Origin: an uncultured Trueperaceae bacterium | GTDB lineage: Bacteria; Deinococcota; Deinococci; Deinococcales; Trueperaceae | Direction of reading: 5' to 3' | NCBI GenBank assembly: GCA_913057165.1 | Contig: CAJXNS010000008.1 | Coordinates: forward strand, 1 to 48,371 | Length of the DNA stretch: 48,371 bases | Part shown: one piece after another, positions 7,356 through 17,046 of the stretch | How positions within the stretch are numbered: the stretch's first letter is position 1 | Layout of the letters: every line of letters begins with the position of its first letter | Translations under genes and position numbers: made by a program | Notes under the pieces: model-generated | Told to the model about the DNA's origin: nothing | Database searches by the model: none | The model's input: the letters and a program-made list of their open reading frames with translations, nothing else

Positions 7356-8964
7356 TTCAGTTCGGACTGTGTCACAACCGCTCGATGCAACCACCCTCGC
7401 AGAAGCATTCTTGTTTGCGACCGACTGGCTTGGGGTGTACATCGAAGAAGTCAACGCCCTGAATGTGTATCCGGTACCGGATGGGGACACTGGCACGAAC
7501 ATGCACCTCACGATGCAGAGTGTTCGGCGTCAGCTGCAAGATGCACCACCAACCGCCATGGGTGATCTCGCCCACGCGCTCTCTTACGGTTCACTACTCG
7601 GCGCGCGCGGTAACTCGGGTGTCATTTTGAGTCAAATCCTTAAAGGCTTCGCTGAAGGCTTGAAAACCTCCGAAGTCCTCGATGCGAAGACGCTCACCAC
7701 CGGTCTGCTTCAGGCAACCGAAACGGCCTACGCAGCCGTGATGAAGCCTGTCGAAGGCACGATGTTGAGTGTCATCAAAGCGATCGGTAAGCATGCCGAC
7801 GAAGATCAAACGTCGGGTTCGTCGCTCGACCTGCTGCGGTCTTGCGTTGCCGCTGGTCATGAAGCTCTCGAATACACACCCGAACAGCTTCCTCTACTCA
7901 AGCAGGCCGGCGTTGTGGATGCTGGTGGGCTTGGCTTGCTGCGCATTTTTGAAGGCATCTTGGCGCATTACGACGGGCTTGACCTGCCAGAGCCTCCCGA
8001 GGTGCAACGGCGCGCCCAAGAGTCGTTTGAAGAGGAAGAGTTCGGGTTCTGCACCGAGTTCTTGCTGGCTGATGTGGACGTCCCGACGTCCGTCATTCAA
8101 GAACTGGTGGCGCCCTATGGGGATTCGTTGCTGGTGGTGGGGGCCGAAGGTTTCGTGAAAGGCCACATTCACACCGAGGAACCGGAACGGCTGCTGGCAA
8201 GCGTTGCCAAGCACGGCCGGATGGTGCGGTCCAAGGTTGAGGACATGAGCGAACAGCACAGCGAAATTCTTGCTGCGGTGGATGCCGACGAAGCAGAGCT
8301 AGCCCCCGTCGCAATGGTCGCCGTGGCGGACGGTTATGGCGTGACCAAAATCTTCCGAAGCCTCGGCGCACGGGTGGTTGGCGGCGGGCAGACCAACAAC
8401 CCATCGGTGGAAGACATTGTGGACGCCGTGAGGTCCGTCGGCGCGGAACACGTGGTGGTCATGCCGAACAACAAAAATATCGTGTTGGCCGCCGAACGCG
8501 TACCTGAACTTGTGACTGACCGGACCGTGCATGTTCTGCCGACCAAAACCATGGGGCAAGGTCTGGCTGCAGCGGTTGCCTTTTCGGACACGGCCGACGT
8601 GGAAGCGTTGCTCGCCGACATGCAGGAGTCGGCGCAGGCATCACGCACCGTTGAGGTGACCGTGGCCAACCGGACAGCGACCGTGGATGACATTCAGGTG
8701 ACCGAAGGGGACGCCATCGGGCTGGTTGACGGAACCTTGGTGGCGACAGCCGAGTCTCCGGTGGAAACACTGAAGCGTGCGGCTGCCACCCTTGACGGCG
8801 ATCCTGAGGTCGCCACGTTGTTTTACGCAAGCTCGGTGGGCGACGACGACGTGGCTGCGGCCGTTGCGGCCCTTGAAGAAGCGTTTGAGGATTTAGAACT
8901 AGAGTCCCACACTGGCGCTCCGGACTTGTACCCGTTCGTGGTGGTCCTTGAAGGCTTTGAGTGA
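7348..8964 (+). CDS. fakA: FakA/YloV-type DAK2-domain fatty acid kinase ATP-binding subunit
   Basis: A 538-residue homologue of FakA, the ATP-binding subunit that with a FakB (DegV-type) protein phosphorylates fatty acids for phospholipid synthesis. The N-terminal DhaL/DAK2 domain has NVYPVPDGDTGTNMHLTM (about residues 39-56), the metal- and ATP-binding motif, and the ARGNSGVILSQILKG loop. A middle domain and a C-terminal EDD/DegV-like domain follow, ending in YPFVVVLEGFE as in other family members. Translation starts at the GTG at 7348, overlapping the Asp23 gene by 8 bases. No FakB gene is in the window. Confidence 0.9.
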   Translation: MTNSVRTVSQPLDATTLAEAFLFATDWLGVYIEEVNALNVYPVPDGDTGTNMHLTMQSVRRQLQDAPPTAMGDLAHALSYGSLLGARGNSGVILSQILKGFAEGLKTSEVLDAKTLTTGLLQATETAYAAVMKPVEGTMLSVIKAIGKHADEDQTSGSSLDLLRSCVAAGHEALEYTPEQLPLLKQAGVVDAGGLGLLRIFEGILAHYDGLDLPEPPEVQRRAQESFEEEEFGFCTEFLLADVDVPTSVIQELVAPYGDSLLVVGAEGFVKGHIHTEEPERLLASVAKHGRMVRSKVEDMSEQHSEILAAVDADEAELAPVAMVAVADGYGVTKIFRSLGARVVGGGQTNNPSVEDIVDAVRSVGAEHVVVMPNNKNIVLAAERVPELVTDRTVHVLPTKTMGQGLAAAVAFSDTADVEALLADMQESAQASRTVEVTVANRTATVDDIQVTEGDAIGLVDGTLVATAESPVETLKRAAATLDGDPEVATLFYASSVGDDDVAAAVAALEEAFEDLELESHTGAPDLYPFVVVLEGFE

Positions 8965-8977
8965 GGTTGCAGCAGCG

Positions 8978-9841
8978 TTAGGGAGCCGCTGTGAACGCTT
9001 GTTTCATGGCTGTTGTGGCACGCCTTGAGGCCTCAAGATTGAATGCGCCCTCTGGGTACAGCAAGCTTCTGCTGGCGTTAATGAGTGCGCCACCACCGTC
9101 TTGGTCAAACGCCTGCGATGCATCGGCGGCTGACGCGCCTTGCGCGCCGTAGCCTGGCACGAGCAGGGGAGCGTTCGGCATGGCTGCACGCATCGTCTTG
9201 AGCGTCGTTCCGGTCGTCGCGCCCACCACGGCGCCAATCGGCCCATACGTTCCGGCAGGGAACCCTAAGCGCTCGTTGGTGCGTTGCACCCACGCAGCCA
9301 GGGCCTCAGAAACCGTCTGGCTACCGGTTGGCTGAAACGGCTGGGCATCTTGAATGTCGGCGCGACCTGGATTGCTGGTGGCCACAAGCACAAAGATGCC
9401 TTTTGTCGATGATGCAACCTGATCGACAAACGGCTCTAGGGTGTCAAAACCGAGGAACGGATTGACGGTGAGCGCGTCGGCCTCAAAATCACCAGCCTGA
9501 AGGTACGCATCTGCGTAAGCCTTGGCGGTACTGCCAATATCACCACGCTTCGCGTCAAGCACCACGGGCAGCCCAAGCGAACGGGCGTGATGCATGACGT
9601 CGCTCAGTGCTTGTAGTCCGGCAAGTCCGTGCGCCTCAAAAAACGCCGCCTGCGGCTTCACGGCAGCCACATCATCCACGACGGCATCCAGCAGCATTTT
9701 GTAATCATCCACGACGGCCGCGATGGTCGATCCTGACGTCCCGTGTTGGGCTGGTCTTGGATCGAGGCCGAGACAGATGCTTGAAGAGGCACGCGTTTGC
9801 GACTCACGAAGCCGCCGAATAAAAGGGTGACTCTCAGGCAC
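8978..9841 (-). CDS. pyrF: orotidine-5'-phosphate decarboxylase
   Basis: Last step of UMP synthesis, OMP to UMP plus CO2. At 287 residues it belongs to the longer PyrF subfamily: SSICLGLDPRP at the N-terminus, the catalytic VVLDAKRGDIGSTAKAYA motif with the Lys and Asp pair, and LVPGYGAQGA near the phosphate-binding loop. The GTG start at 9841 follows the secA stop by 12 bases with GAGG 7 bases upstream, so it is probably cotranscribed with secA. It is convergent with fakA (13-base gap, no terminator seen). Confidence 0.95.
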   Translation of the reverse strand: MPESHPFIRRLRESQTRASSSICLGLDPRPAQHGTSGSTIAAVVDDYKMLLDAVVDDVAAVKPQAAFFEAHGLAGLQALSDVMHHARSLGLPVVLDAKRGDIGSTAKAYADAYLQAGDFEADALTVNPFLGFDTLEPFVDQVASSTKGIFVLVATSNPGRADIQDAQPFQPTGSQTVSEALAAWVQRTNERLGFPAGTYGPIGAVVGATTGTTLKTMRAAMPNAPLLVPGYGAQGASAADASQAFDQDGGGALINASRSLLYPEGAFNLEASRRATTAMKQAFTAAP

Positions 9842-9853
9842 GAGACGGCCTCG

Positions 9854-12670
9854 TCACTGCGGTGGGGCGGCGCTTGGGTCGGATTGCGTTCGGCCGTGGC
9901 AGTGCTTGTACTTCTTGCCTGAGCCACATGGGCAAGGGTCGTTACGTCCGACCTTGTCTCCCGCACGGACCGGTTGCGTTCGAGAGGTCGCGCTTTGATC
10001 ACGTTCAGGAATCATGGGGGCGGGCGTGCGATCGGTGTACGTGACGGGCGCCTGACGCTGAACCGGCTGGAGGCCTTGGCTGTCTTGAACCTGCACACGG
10101 AAGAGGAGTTTGGCGACATTAAGTTGAATGTTGGCCTTCATCTCCTCAAAGAGGTTGAACCCCTCGAAGGCGTACTCTTGTAGCGGATTGCGTTGACCGT
10201 ACCCGCGCAAGCCAATGCCTTGCCGGAGCACGTCCATGGCGTGCAGGTGTTCTTTCCAATGTTGATCGACCACCTGCAGGACGATGTAGCGCTCAAGATC
10301 CCGCATGAGCTCGGTCCCGATTTCGTTTTCGCGTTCTTCGTACGCCGTTTCGGTCGGTTCAAGAAGCGCTTGCGTGGCGTCTTCGGGTTGCAGTTCTCGC
10401 AGCGACTCAAAGTCGAACGACTCCAGTGCCGGAATGGCCTCAACCACAGCGCTTTTGAGTTCGCCAATATTCTTTTCTTCGTCTTCAAGCTGGGGGTTAA
10501 GGTGCGTTTTCGTTTGGGCGTCTAGGAACTCAGCGATCATGTCCATGACGTCTTCGCGAATATCCGAACCGAGCAGAATGTCACGCCGCTGCTCGTAAAT
10601 GACCTCACGTTGCTTGCTCATGACGTTGTCGTACTCAAGCAGCTGCTTGCGGATACCGAGGTTGCGGTCTTCAACGCGGCGTTGCGCGCGTTCAATGGCG
10701 CCACTGACCATGCCTGCCTCAATCGGTTGCGTGTCATCCATGCCAAGGCGGTCCATCATGCCGAGGACCCGTTCGCTGGCAAAAAGACGCATGAGGTCGT
10801 CCTCAAAACTGACAAAGAACCGGCTGGCCCCAGGGTCTCCCTGACGACCGGAGCGCCCGCGAAGCTGATTGTCGATGCGTCGGGCTTCGTGCCGTTCGGT
10901 TCCGATGATATGAAGACCGCCAAGCTCGAGGACCTTTTCTCGGTCGCGTTCGGTCTCATCACGAATGGACTCAAGTTTGCTGATGAGGTGCATCGGGAAG
11001 TCTTCGACGGTTGCTGCCAACTCTTGCGCATCTTGCGTGCGGCCCCGGACCACATTTTTGATGATGAGTTCCGTGGTGCTGTCGTAACGCTCAAAACCTT
11101 CGCGGACGAGGAGCTGCCGGCCTAACGCCTCAGCGTTACCCCCAAGCACAATGTCTGTCCCGCGTCCTGCCATGTTGGTGCTGATGGTGACGGCACCGCT
11201 GCGGCCGGCTTGCGACACGATGTCGGCTTCACGGGCGTGCTGCTTGGCGTTCAGGACCTCATGTTTGACGCCGCGACGCTTCAGCATGGAGGAGAGCTTC
11301 TCGCTTGCGTCAATCGTGACCGTACCCACCAAGATGGGTTGTCCCGTGGCGTGAATCTCGGCAATCTCTTCAGCGACCGCGTTGAACTTGCCTTCGACGG
11401 TGCGGTACACGATGTCGTCACGGTCTTTACGAATGACGGGCTTGTTGGTGGGGATGACGAGGACGTCGGAGCCGTAAATTTCCTGGAATTCCTTCTCGTC
11501 GGTTTTGGCTGTCCCGGTCATGCCGGCGATTTTGTCGTACAGCTTGAAGAAGTTCTGGTACGTGACCGTGGCGAGCGTTTGGTTTTCCCGCTCGATCTTG
11601 ACGCCTTCTTTCGCTTCGATCGCTTGGTGGAGTCCTTCACCAAACCGCCGTCCAGGCATGAGGCGACCGGTGAACTCATCAACAATCACGATCTGACCTT
11701 GGTCGTCTTTCACGTACTGTTTATCCATTTGGTAGTGCTCACGGGCACGCAGTGCCTGACGCAGCATGTGGCCTAGCTCCATGTTTTCGTGACTGAAAAT
11801 GTCGTCGATCTTCAGGAGCCGTTCGGCCTTTTCGATGCCTTGCTCGGTCAGGTGTACGTCTTTCGTTTTGCCGTCCGCTGTGTAATCCCCGGTTGGTGGC
11901 AGGTCTTCACCGTCGTGGGCTTCGCCAAGCTCCATTTGGCTCGCCACTTTCGCCATGGTGTAGTACTTATCGGTCGCGAGTTCAGCCGGGCCGCTAATAA
12001 TCAACGGGGTCCGCGCTTCATCGATGAGGATGGAGTCGACCTCGTCAATGATCGCGTAATGCAGTGGGTTTTCCTGCCGCAGCACCAGCCGATTTTTTTG
12101 CATGGCCATGTTGTCGCGGAGGTAATCAAAACCCAACTCGGAGTTGGTGATGTACGTGATGTCATGGGCGTACGCTTCTTGGCGTTGGGCGGAATCGTGA
12201 CCGTGTTCGATTACGGCAGCGCGCAGGCCAAGACCGCGGTAGACCGGTCCCATCCACTCGGCGCCCGTGCGGGCCAGATAGTCGTTGGTGGTCACCAGAT
12301 GACAGCCTTGGCCGTCCAGGGCGTTCAACACCAAGGCGAGCGTGGCGACGAGGGTTTTACCTTCACCGGTCTTCATTTCAGCGATACGGCCGTAGTGAAG
12401 CGCGGCGGCGCCGATCAGTTGGACGTCGTAGTGCCGGAGGCCTAAATTGCGTTTGGCGGATTCTCGCGTGAGCGCAAACGATTCAGGTAGGAGAGCCTCT
12501 AGGCTTTCGCCTTGTGCACGCCGAGCTTTGAGCGCTGCGTAGGCGGCAGCAAGATCATCGATTTTCTCGGTCGCTTCTTCGAGACGATTGACGGGCTCAA
12601 CGACGGTCTTGCGAAGGTTCTTGATTTCACGGTCGTTGCCGTCAAACATTTTTTGGATGGCTTGCAGCAT
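9854..12670 (-). CDS. secA: preprotein translocase ATPase SecA
   Basis: Motor ATPase of the Sec export pathway. The 938 residues contain the first nucleotide-binding domain with MKTGEGKTLVA (Walker A) and DEVDSILIDEARTPLIISGP, the preprotein cross-linking domain, the second helicase half (NMAGRGTDIVLGG) and the C-terminal zinc motif CPCGSGKKYKHCHG. The ATG at 12670 is preferred to an in-frame start at 12700 because AAGGAG lies 8 bases upstream and MLQAIQKMFD matches the usual N-terminus. It is followed by pyrF and preceded by rsmD on the same strand after 99 bases, which contain at most a weak minus-strand extended -10 (TGTTACCCT). Confidence 0.98.
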   Translation of the reverse strand: MLQAIQKMFDGNDREIKNLRKTVVEPVNRLEEATEKIDDLAAAYAALKARRAQGESLEALLPESFALTRESAKRNLGLRHYDVQLIGAAALHYGRIAEMKTGEGKTLVATLALVLNALDGQGCHLVTTNDYLARTGAEWMGPVYRGLGLRAAVIEHGHDSAQRQEAYAHDITYITNSELGFDYLRDNMAMQKNRLVLRQENPLHYAIIDEVDSILIDEARTPLIISGPAELATDKYYTMAKVASQMELGEAHDGEDLPPTGDYTADGKTKDVHLTEQGIEKAERLLKIDDIFSHENMELGHMLRQALRAREHYQMDKQYVKDDQGQIVIVDEFTGRLMPGRRFGEGLHQAIEAKEGVKIERENQTLATVTYQNFFKLYDKIAGMTGTAKTDEKEFQEIYGSDVLVIPTNKPVIRKDRDDIVYRTVEGKFNAVAEEIAEIHATGQPILVGTVTIDASEKLSSMLKRRGVKHEVLNAKQHAREADIVSQAGRSGAVTISTNMAGRGTDIVLGGNAEALGRQLLVREGFERYDSTTELIIKNVVRGRTQDAQELAATVEDFPMHLISKLESIRDETERDREKVLELGGLHIIGTERHEARRIDNQLRGRSGRQGDPGASRFFVSFEDDLMRLFASERVLGMMDRLGMDDTQPIEAGMVSGAIERAQRRVEDRNLGIRKQLLEYDNVMSKQREVIYEQRRDILLGSDIREDVMDMIAEFLDAQTKTHLNPQLEDEEKNIGELKSAVVEAIPALESFDFESLRELQPEDATQALLEPTETAYEERENEIGTELMRDLERYIVLQVVDQHWKEHLHAMDVLRQGIGLRGYGQRNPLQEYAFEGFNLFEEMKANIQLNVAKLLFRVQVQDSQGLQPVQRQAPVTYTDRTPAPMIPERDQSATSRTQPVRAGDKVGRNDPCPCGSGKKYKHCHGRTQSDPSAAPPQ

Positions 12671-12769
12671 GCAGGAAACTCCTTGTGCCAGGCCGGGCAA
12701 TCGTGCACACGCACAGTCGGCGGCAACGTCCGTCAGGGTAACACCGTGGCGTGGCTGGCCGGGTTCGCG

Positions 12770-13321
12770 TCAGCCGATACGCGTCAGGGTGTTGCTGCCG
12801 TAACGGTAGCGCTTGGTTGGCTGGCCCCCGAGCGCATCGTGGCATTCGGTCTCGACGTCGAACGATGTCGGATGCTGAAGCAGCACCACACCCGTCTCGG
12901 TTTGCACGTGCGCTTTAAGAATGTGACTGAACACGTCAGCCAGGTCAAGCGGGTAGGGGGGAGCCGCAAACACGCAATCAAAGGTGTGTCGATGCTGCGT
13001 CGCAAAGCGAAGTGCATCGTCTTGAATGACGTTCGCCTGTAGTTTCAGGGCGCGTGCATTCTGCTCGATGACGCGGCAGGCGGGCCCCGCAAGCTCCACA
13101 AGGGTGGCGTCCCACCCTCTACTGGCGGCTTCCAGGCCGACACCACCGCTACCTGCAAACAAGTCCAAGAACGTCCCAGGTTCGTAACTTTGGAGAATAT
13201 CGAACACGGCCGCACGAAGTTTGGCGGGGGAAGGGCGGGTGCCTTCCTTGGGCGTGAGCAGGGGGCGTCCTTTGGCGTATCCGCCGAGAATGCGAGGTTT
13301 GGCCACGCCGCAGTTTCGCAT
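12770..13321 (-). CDS. rsmD: 16S rRNA (guanine966-N2)-methyltransferase RsmD-like
   Basis: A 183-residue SAM-dependent methyltransferase of the RsmD family, expected to methylate G966 of 16S rRNA. It shows PRILGGYAKGRPL at the N-terminus, RPSPAKLRAAVFDIL, and the SAM loop FLDLFAGSGGVGLEAASRG. Motif IV, normally DPPY/F, reads APPY (CVFAAPPYPLD), losing the acidic residue; I recall the same APPY in the Thermus homologue, so it may be a phylum trait. The start could be the ATG at 13321 or the GTG at 13306; neither has a good ribosome-binding site. It is divergent from the gene at 13378. Confidence 0.85.
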   Translation of the reverse strand: MRNCGVAKPRILGGYAKGRPLLTPKEGTRPSPAKLRAAVFDILQSYEPGTFLDLFAGSGGVGLEAASRGWDATLVELAGPACRVIEQNARALKLQANVIQDDALRFATQHRHTFDCVFAAPPYPLDLADVFSHILKAHVQTETGVVLLQHPTSFDVETECHDALGGQPTKRYRYGSNTLTRIG

Positions 13322-13364
13322 GGAGGCAACGGCGAGGGGTGATGGTACTCGGTCCGCAAGTTGG

Positions 13365-13370
13365 TACCGT
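13365..13370 (+). promoter_or_regulatory. -10 element (TACCGT), leaderless start of the 13378 gene
   Basis: TACCGT ends 7 bases before the ATG at 13378, and there is no Shine-Dalgarno sequence. A matching TACCAT on the opposite strand (13342-13347) might serve rsmD. Confidence 0.45.
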
Positions 13371-13377
13371 GACAGCG

Positions 13378-13734
13378 ATGAAAAACGTGCTTGCCCGCTG
13401 GGCTGTGACGGCCATTGCGCTTTACGTCACCCTGGAACTTAATGTCGGCTTGAGCATTCGTGATGACGGGATCGGTAGTTTTCTGTTCGCATCGCTCATG
13501 CTGGCGGTGGTCAACGCGATTGTCCGGCCGGTGATGATTGTGCTGACGTTGCCGCTTTCGTTCGTAACCCTTGGGCTCTTCCTGCTGGTCGTGAACGCTT
13601 TGAGCTTAGGTGTGGCGGTGGCCTTGACGCCTCTTGAATTGACCGGTTTTGGTGGCGCGGTGGTGGCGTCCTTGATGGTGACGCTACTCGCGACCGTGCT
13701 TTCGCGATTGTTACTGGACCGACCCGCGACCTGA
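13378..13734 (+). CDS. small membrane protein, phage-holin-4-2 (YvlD-like) family
   Basis: A 118-residue protein with about four membrane helices and the pattern of the Phage_holin_4_2 (PF04020/YvlD) family: ASLMLAVVNAIVRPVMIVLTLPLSFVTLGLFLLVVNAL. Despite the name, chromosomal members are not phage lysis proteins and have no settled role; Bacillus YvlD is tied to the envelope stress response. The ATG at 13378 is set by the -10 box; an in-frame start at 13339 would add residues with no family support. It is convergent with lon. The 34-base gap holds a small GGCC-TGCG-GGCC hairpin without a T run. Confidence 0.8.
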   Translation: MKNVLARWAVTAIALYVTLELNVGLSIRDDGIGSFLFASLMLAVVNAIVRPVMIVLTLPLSFVTLGLFLLVVNALSLGVAVALTPLELTGFGGAVVASLMVTLLATVLSRLLLDRPAT

Positions 13735-13768
13735 AGGCCTGCGGGCCGGTCTCCTGCTGGTTGGTGGT

Positions 13769-16141
13769 TTACGCCGACGCGCTGGACGAGGCTTGCTTTG
13801 TTGTTTCTGGAGCAGCGAGGGTGTCTGCACTGTCTGGGGTGATGGCGCGCAGCACCTCTTCAAAATTTTGAACGAGGGTCACCGTCAAATCGTTCAGTAC
13901 GGCATCCGGCACGTCCTCAAGGTTGGCTTGATTGTCATGTGGAATCAGCACGTGAGGGATCCCCGCTTGGTGGGCGGCCAATAGCTTTTCCTTGACACCC
14001 CCAATGGGAAGCACGCGACCTTGCAGCGTGATTTCACCGGTCATGGCGACGTCACCACGCAACGGCGTTTGCGTCAGTGCTGACGCTACGGCGCTGGCAA
14101 TGGCAATGCCCGCGGACGGCCCATCTTTTGGCACGGCACCTTCTAGCACGTGCACGTGCACGTCACGCTTTTCGTGAAAGTCGTCCGGCAGACCGTACGT
14201 TTCGGCGTTGGCGCGCAGGTACGCAATGGCTGCGTGCGCCGATTCTTTCATGACATCCCCCAGTTGGCCTGTGAGGGCTACCTTGCCTGACCCGGGGACC
14301 GACACGGCCTCCACGTCGAGTGTGACGCCACCCACGCTGGTCCAAGCAAGACCGTGGGAGCGACCGATGGCAGGATCTTTTGACGCGCGGTCTTCACGGT
14401 AGGGAGGCACGCCAAGGAGTCGTCTGACGTCTTCTGCATCAAGCGTCCACACGCCGTCCCAGGGTTGGTCCAGGTACTGCTTGGCGGCCTTTCGGCTGAC
14501 CTTGGCGATCATGCGGTCAAGTTCACGTACGCCCGCTTCCCGGGTGTAATCAAGCACCACGCGTCGCACGGCTTCTGAACTCCAGGCGATGCGGTCCTCC
14601 AGTCCGTGTGAGGCCACATTTTTGGGGATCCGGTAGTTGTGGGCGATCGCCTCTTTCTCATCCAGGGTGTAACCGGAAATCTGGATGATTTCCATCCGGT
14701 CAAGCAGGGGACGTGGAATGGTGCTGAGCGAGTTCGCGGTCGTGATGAACATCACGCTTGAGAGGTCGTAGGGAAGCTCAAGGTAGTGATCAGCGAACGT
14801 CGCGTTTTGTTCAGGGTCGAGAACTTCCAGCAACGCACTCGAGGGATCCCCGCGAAAATCAGCGGTCATCTTGTCAATCTCATCGAGCAGGAAGACGGGA
14901 TTGGTGGTCCCTGCGGTCTTCATGCCTTGCAGAATACGACCCGGCATCGAGCCGATGTACGTACGCCGGTGACCGCGAATTTCAGCCTCGTCACGAACAC
15001 CGCCCAGACTCATACGCACGAACTTTCGGTTCATGCTGCGGGCAATGGAGGCACCCAAGCTGGTTTTACCGACACCTGGAGGACCCACGAAGCACAAAAT
15101 GGGCGCTCGGTAGTCCGTGACATCCCGCTGTGTTGTCAGTTGCCGAACGGCGAGGTGCTCAAGAATGCGTTCCTTGGGGTCTTCCAAGGCGTGGTGATCC
15201 TCATCAAGCACCGAGGCGGTGGCGGCAACATCCAACGTTTCTTCATCACGCTCTGACCAAGGCAATTCCAACAGGGTGTCTAAGTACGTACGCACGACCG
15301 TCGCTTCGGGACTTCCGCCAGGCATCTTTTCAAGACGGTCGATTTCTTTGTTGGCACGCTCCAAGGCGGCCTCTGGGAGGCCTCGTTCTTGCACCGACGT
15401 CCGTAGTTTCTCGAGTTCGTCTTCGTCGTCGTTGCCGAGCTCCTGCTGAATCGCTTTCATTTGCTCGCGCAGGTAGTACTCACGTTGGTTGGCGTCCATC
15501 TGTTGTTTCACCCGCGCGCTGACGCGTTTATCGGTGGAGAAACGGTCCAGGTCGTTGCTTAGGTGTTCGACCACCTTTTTAAGGCGCTCGTCGGGCTCTA
15601 GGTTTGCCAGAAGGGCCTGCTTGTCGTCGGCCGACCATGTGGCGTGCTTGGCGATGGCGTCTGCCAGCACGCCGGCGTCGGTAAGCCCGCGGACGTGCTC
15701 AAGGTGGTAGGTGTCGAGCCGCAAGCTTTTGTGTTGCTTAACGTAGTCAGCAAACAGGCCTTTCGCGGCGTTCATCAGCTCTTCTGGGGTGTCCTCACCT
15801 GCCTTGCTTTCGAGGGTGCTGACGGTAGCGCGGACGGCTGGCCCGGCGATGAACGCATCGATCGAGACGCGTTCACGCGCGTCAAGGAGAAGTTGAATCG
15901 TGTCGTCGGGTAGGCGAATCGCCTGCTTGATCACGCACAGCGTGCCGACTTCATGGAGGTCGTTCTGCTGTGGATCGTCGGTTGATGGGTCGCGCTGCAA
16001 CACCACCAGCACACGGTTGTCGCCCTGTTGGGCTTCCTCAAGGGCACGTTTGGACTTGGGTCTTCCGACATCCACGTTCTCAACGGTGCCCGGAAAAACC
16101 ACTTGGCTGCGCAAGGCGATGACTGGCAATTCCCAAACCAT
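13769..16141 (-). CDS. lon: ATP-dependent protease Lon (LonA)
   Basis: Cytosolic AAA+ protease for damaged and regulatory proteins. The 790 residues hold the N-terminal LON domain ([16 protein letters not shown]), a coiled-coil linker, the AAA+ module with [10 protein letters not shown] (Walker A) and FLLDEID (Walker B), and the protease domain with Ser676 (KDGPSAGIA) and Lys717 (GGVKEKLL). TTTACT ends 7 bases before the ATG at 16141, so the mRNA may be leaderless. The C-terminus ends in a low-complexity Ser/Ala tail. It lies 63 bases downstream of the helical-repeat gene on the same strand. Confidence 0.98.
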   Translation of the reverse strand: MVWELPVIALRSQVVFPGTVENVDVGRPKSKRALEEAQQGDNRVLVVLQRDPSTDDPQQNDLHEVGTLCVIKQAIRLPDDTIQLLLDARERVSIDAFIAGPAVRATVSTLESKAGEDTPEELMNAAKGLFADYVKQHKSLRLDTYHLEHVRGLTDAGVLADAIAKHATWSADDKQALLANLEPDERLKKVVEHLSNDLDRFSTDKRVSARVKQQMDANQREYYLREQMKAIQQELGNDDEDELEKLRTSVQERGLPEAALERANKEIDRLEKMPGGSPEATVVRTYLDTLLELPWSERDEETLDVAATASVLDEDHHALEDPKERILEHLAVRQLTTQRDVTDYRAPILCFVGPPGVGKTSLGASIARSMNRKFVRMSLGGVRDEAEIRGHRRTYIGSMPGRILQGMKTAGTTNPVFLLDEIDKMTADFRGDPSSALLEVLDPEQNATFADHYLELPYDLSSVMFITTANSLSTIPRPLLDRMEIIQISGYTLDEKEAIAHNYRIPKNVASHGLEDRIAWSSEAVRRVVLDYTREAGVRELDRMIAKVSRKAAKQYLDQPWDGVWTLDAEDVRRLLGVPPYREDRASKDPAIGRSHGLAWTSVGGVTLDVEAVSVPGSGKVALTGQLGDVMKESAHAAIAYLRANAETYGLPDDFHEKRDVHVHVLEGAVPKDGPSAGIAIASAVASALTQTPLRGDVAMTGEITLQGRVLPIGGVKEKLLAAHQAGIPHVLIPHDNQANLEDVPDAVLNDLTVTLVQNFEEVLRAITPDSADTLAAPETTKQASSSASA

Positions 16142-16148
16142 GGCGCTA

Positions 16149-16154
16149 AGTAAA
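16149..16154 (-). promoter_or_regulatory. -10 element (TTTACT), possible leaderless promoter of lon
   Basis: TTTACT (4/6 match) ends 7 bases before the lon ATG. A short CCCC...GGGG hairpin (16154-16172 on the minus strand) just upstream may weakly terminate the preceding gene; I found no heat-shock operator. Confidence 0.35.
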
Positions 16155-16204
16155 CCCCAGCCAGCCAGCGGGGCGCGTCAGCCGGAGGACGTACGGGCTG
16201 CGGC

Positions 16205-16978
16205 TCAAGGTGTTGCGTGCGGTGGGTACAGGAAAGCGGTGAGGTTGCCCTCAGCCTCCTGCGAGCCTGCCGCGAGGGACCGCAGGTGGTGGGCACGCGC
16301 CTTGAGTGGAAGGTGATGCTCTTGTGCTGTGAGTTCCACGGCCCGTTCTGCTGCACCCGCGTCGCTCCGTGCGTACGCCAACGCCATGGCGGCAAACGCC
16401 TGCTCAAGCGCGTGGCCGGTTCCTTCCGACCGGTACGCCGCCCTTTGTGCTTGTGCTTCTGCTTTGCCGCGAACCCCGTTTTTCATATGCAGGCGACTTA
16501 AGGCCACCAACGGTTCGATGGTCGCAGCATCGCTCCCAAGCGCTTCGGCAATCCCCATGGCCTCGCCGGCATACTCAAGGGCCTGCTTCGGTGCGTTGGT
16601 TGCTTCCATGAATTCGCACAGCACCAGCAACGACGCCAAGGCCAACGGACCGTCACGCTCGCCCCGCGCCAGCGTCAACGCACGCTGAGCGTGCCCCAAG
16701 CCTTCATCAAAGTCGTGGACACTTTCATCGAAGCGAAAGGTGTTCGCTAAGTGAAGCGCGACATACCCGTCGTTGATGCGATCGAGGAGAGGGTACAGCC
16801 ACGCACGTGCTTGCTCAGGCTGCCCGAGCCGCGTGTGGTGCTTGGCAATGGTGACCACCACGTCAGGGAGGTTCGTCCAACCAGAGCGCCGGGTGCGTTC
16901 CTCAAGATCGACAATGGCCTCTTGCGGGTTTGCATACCAGGCCGCCTTAAAGGTTTCGGGGTCAAACGATTCACTCAC
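16205..16978 (-). CDS. helical-repeat (TPR-like) protein of unknown function
   Basis: A 257-residue soluble, all-alpha protein built from TPR-like helix pairs, for example VVTIAKHHTRLGQPEQARAW, LASLLVLCEFMEATNAPKQALEYAGEAM and AFAAMALAYARSDAGAAERAVEL. No catalytic domain, signal peptide or membrane helix is seen. It probably serves as a protein-interaction scaffold; its partner is unknown. The GTG at 16978 is supported by TATCCT ending 6 bases upstream. It lies directly upstream of lon, with which it may be partly cotranscribed, and is divergent from the SDR gene. Confidence 0.75.
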   Translation of the reverse strand: MSESFDPETFKAAWYANPQEAIVDLEERTRRSGWTNLPDVVVTIAKHHTRLGQPEQARAWLYPLLDRINDGYVALHLANTFRFDESVHDFDEGLGHAQRALTLARGERDGPLALASLLVLCEFMEATNAPKQALEYAGEAMGIAEALGSDAATIEPLVALSRLHMKNGVRGKAEAQAQRAAYRSEGTGHALEQAFAAMALAYARSDAGAAERAVELTAQEHHLPLKARAHHLRSLAAGSQEAEGNLTAFLYPPHATP

Positions 16979-16984
16979 GCCGGC

Positions 16985-16990
16985 AGGATA
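16985..16990 (-). promoter_or_regulatory. -10 element (TATCCT), leaderless promoter
   Basis: TATCCT (5/6 match) ends exactly 6 bases before the GTG at 16978, and no ribosome-binding site is present. Confidence 0.55.
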
Positions 16991-17046
16991 GCCAAACAGC
17001 GACGCGGGTTACGGCATGGGTGGCACAACCGTGAAACCCTATCTTC

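Noticed and set aside
11210-12445. Two long plus-strand frames (188 and 218 codons)
   Set aside because: They lie wholly antisense to secA, whose coding sequence is certain, and their composition is typical of complementary-strand shadows.
13378-13734. Phage lysis holin
   Set aside because: The family name suggests phage, but no phage genes are nearby and chromosomal YvlD-like proteins are common.
13735-13768. Bidirectional terminator between the holin-like gene and lon
   Set aside because: The GGCC-TGCG-GGCC hairpin is only 4 bp and no T run follows on either strand.
14147-14164. Repeated ACGTGC/ACGTCAC tract
   Set aside because: It lies inside lon and encodes the conserved VHVHVLEGA strand, so coding constraint explains it.
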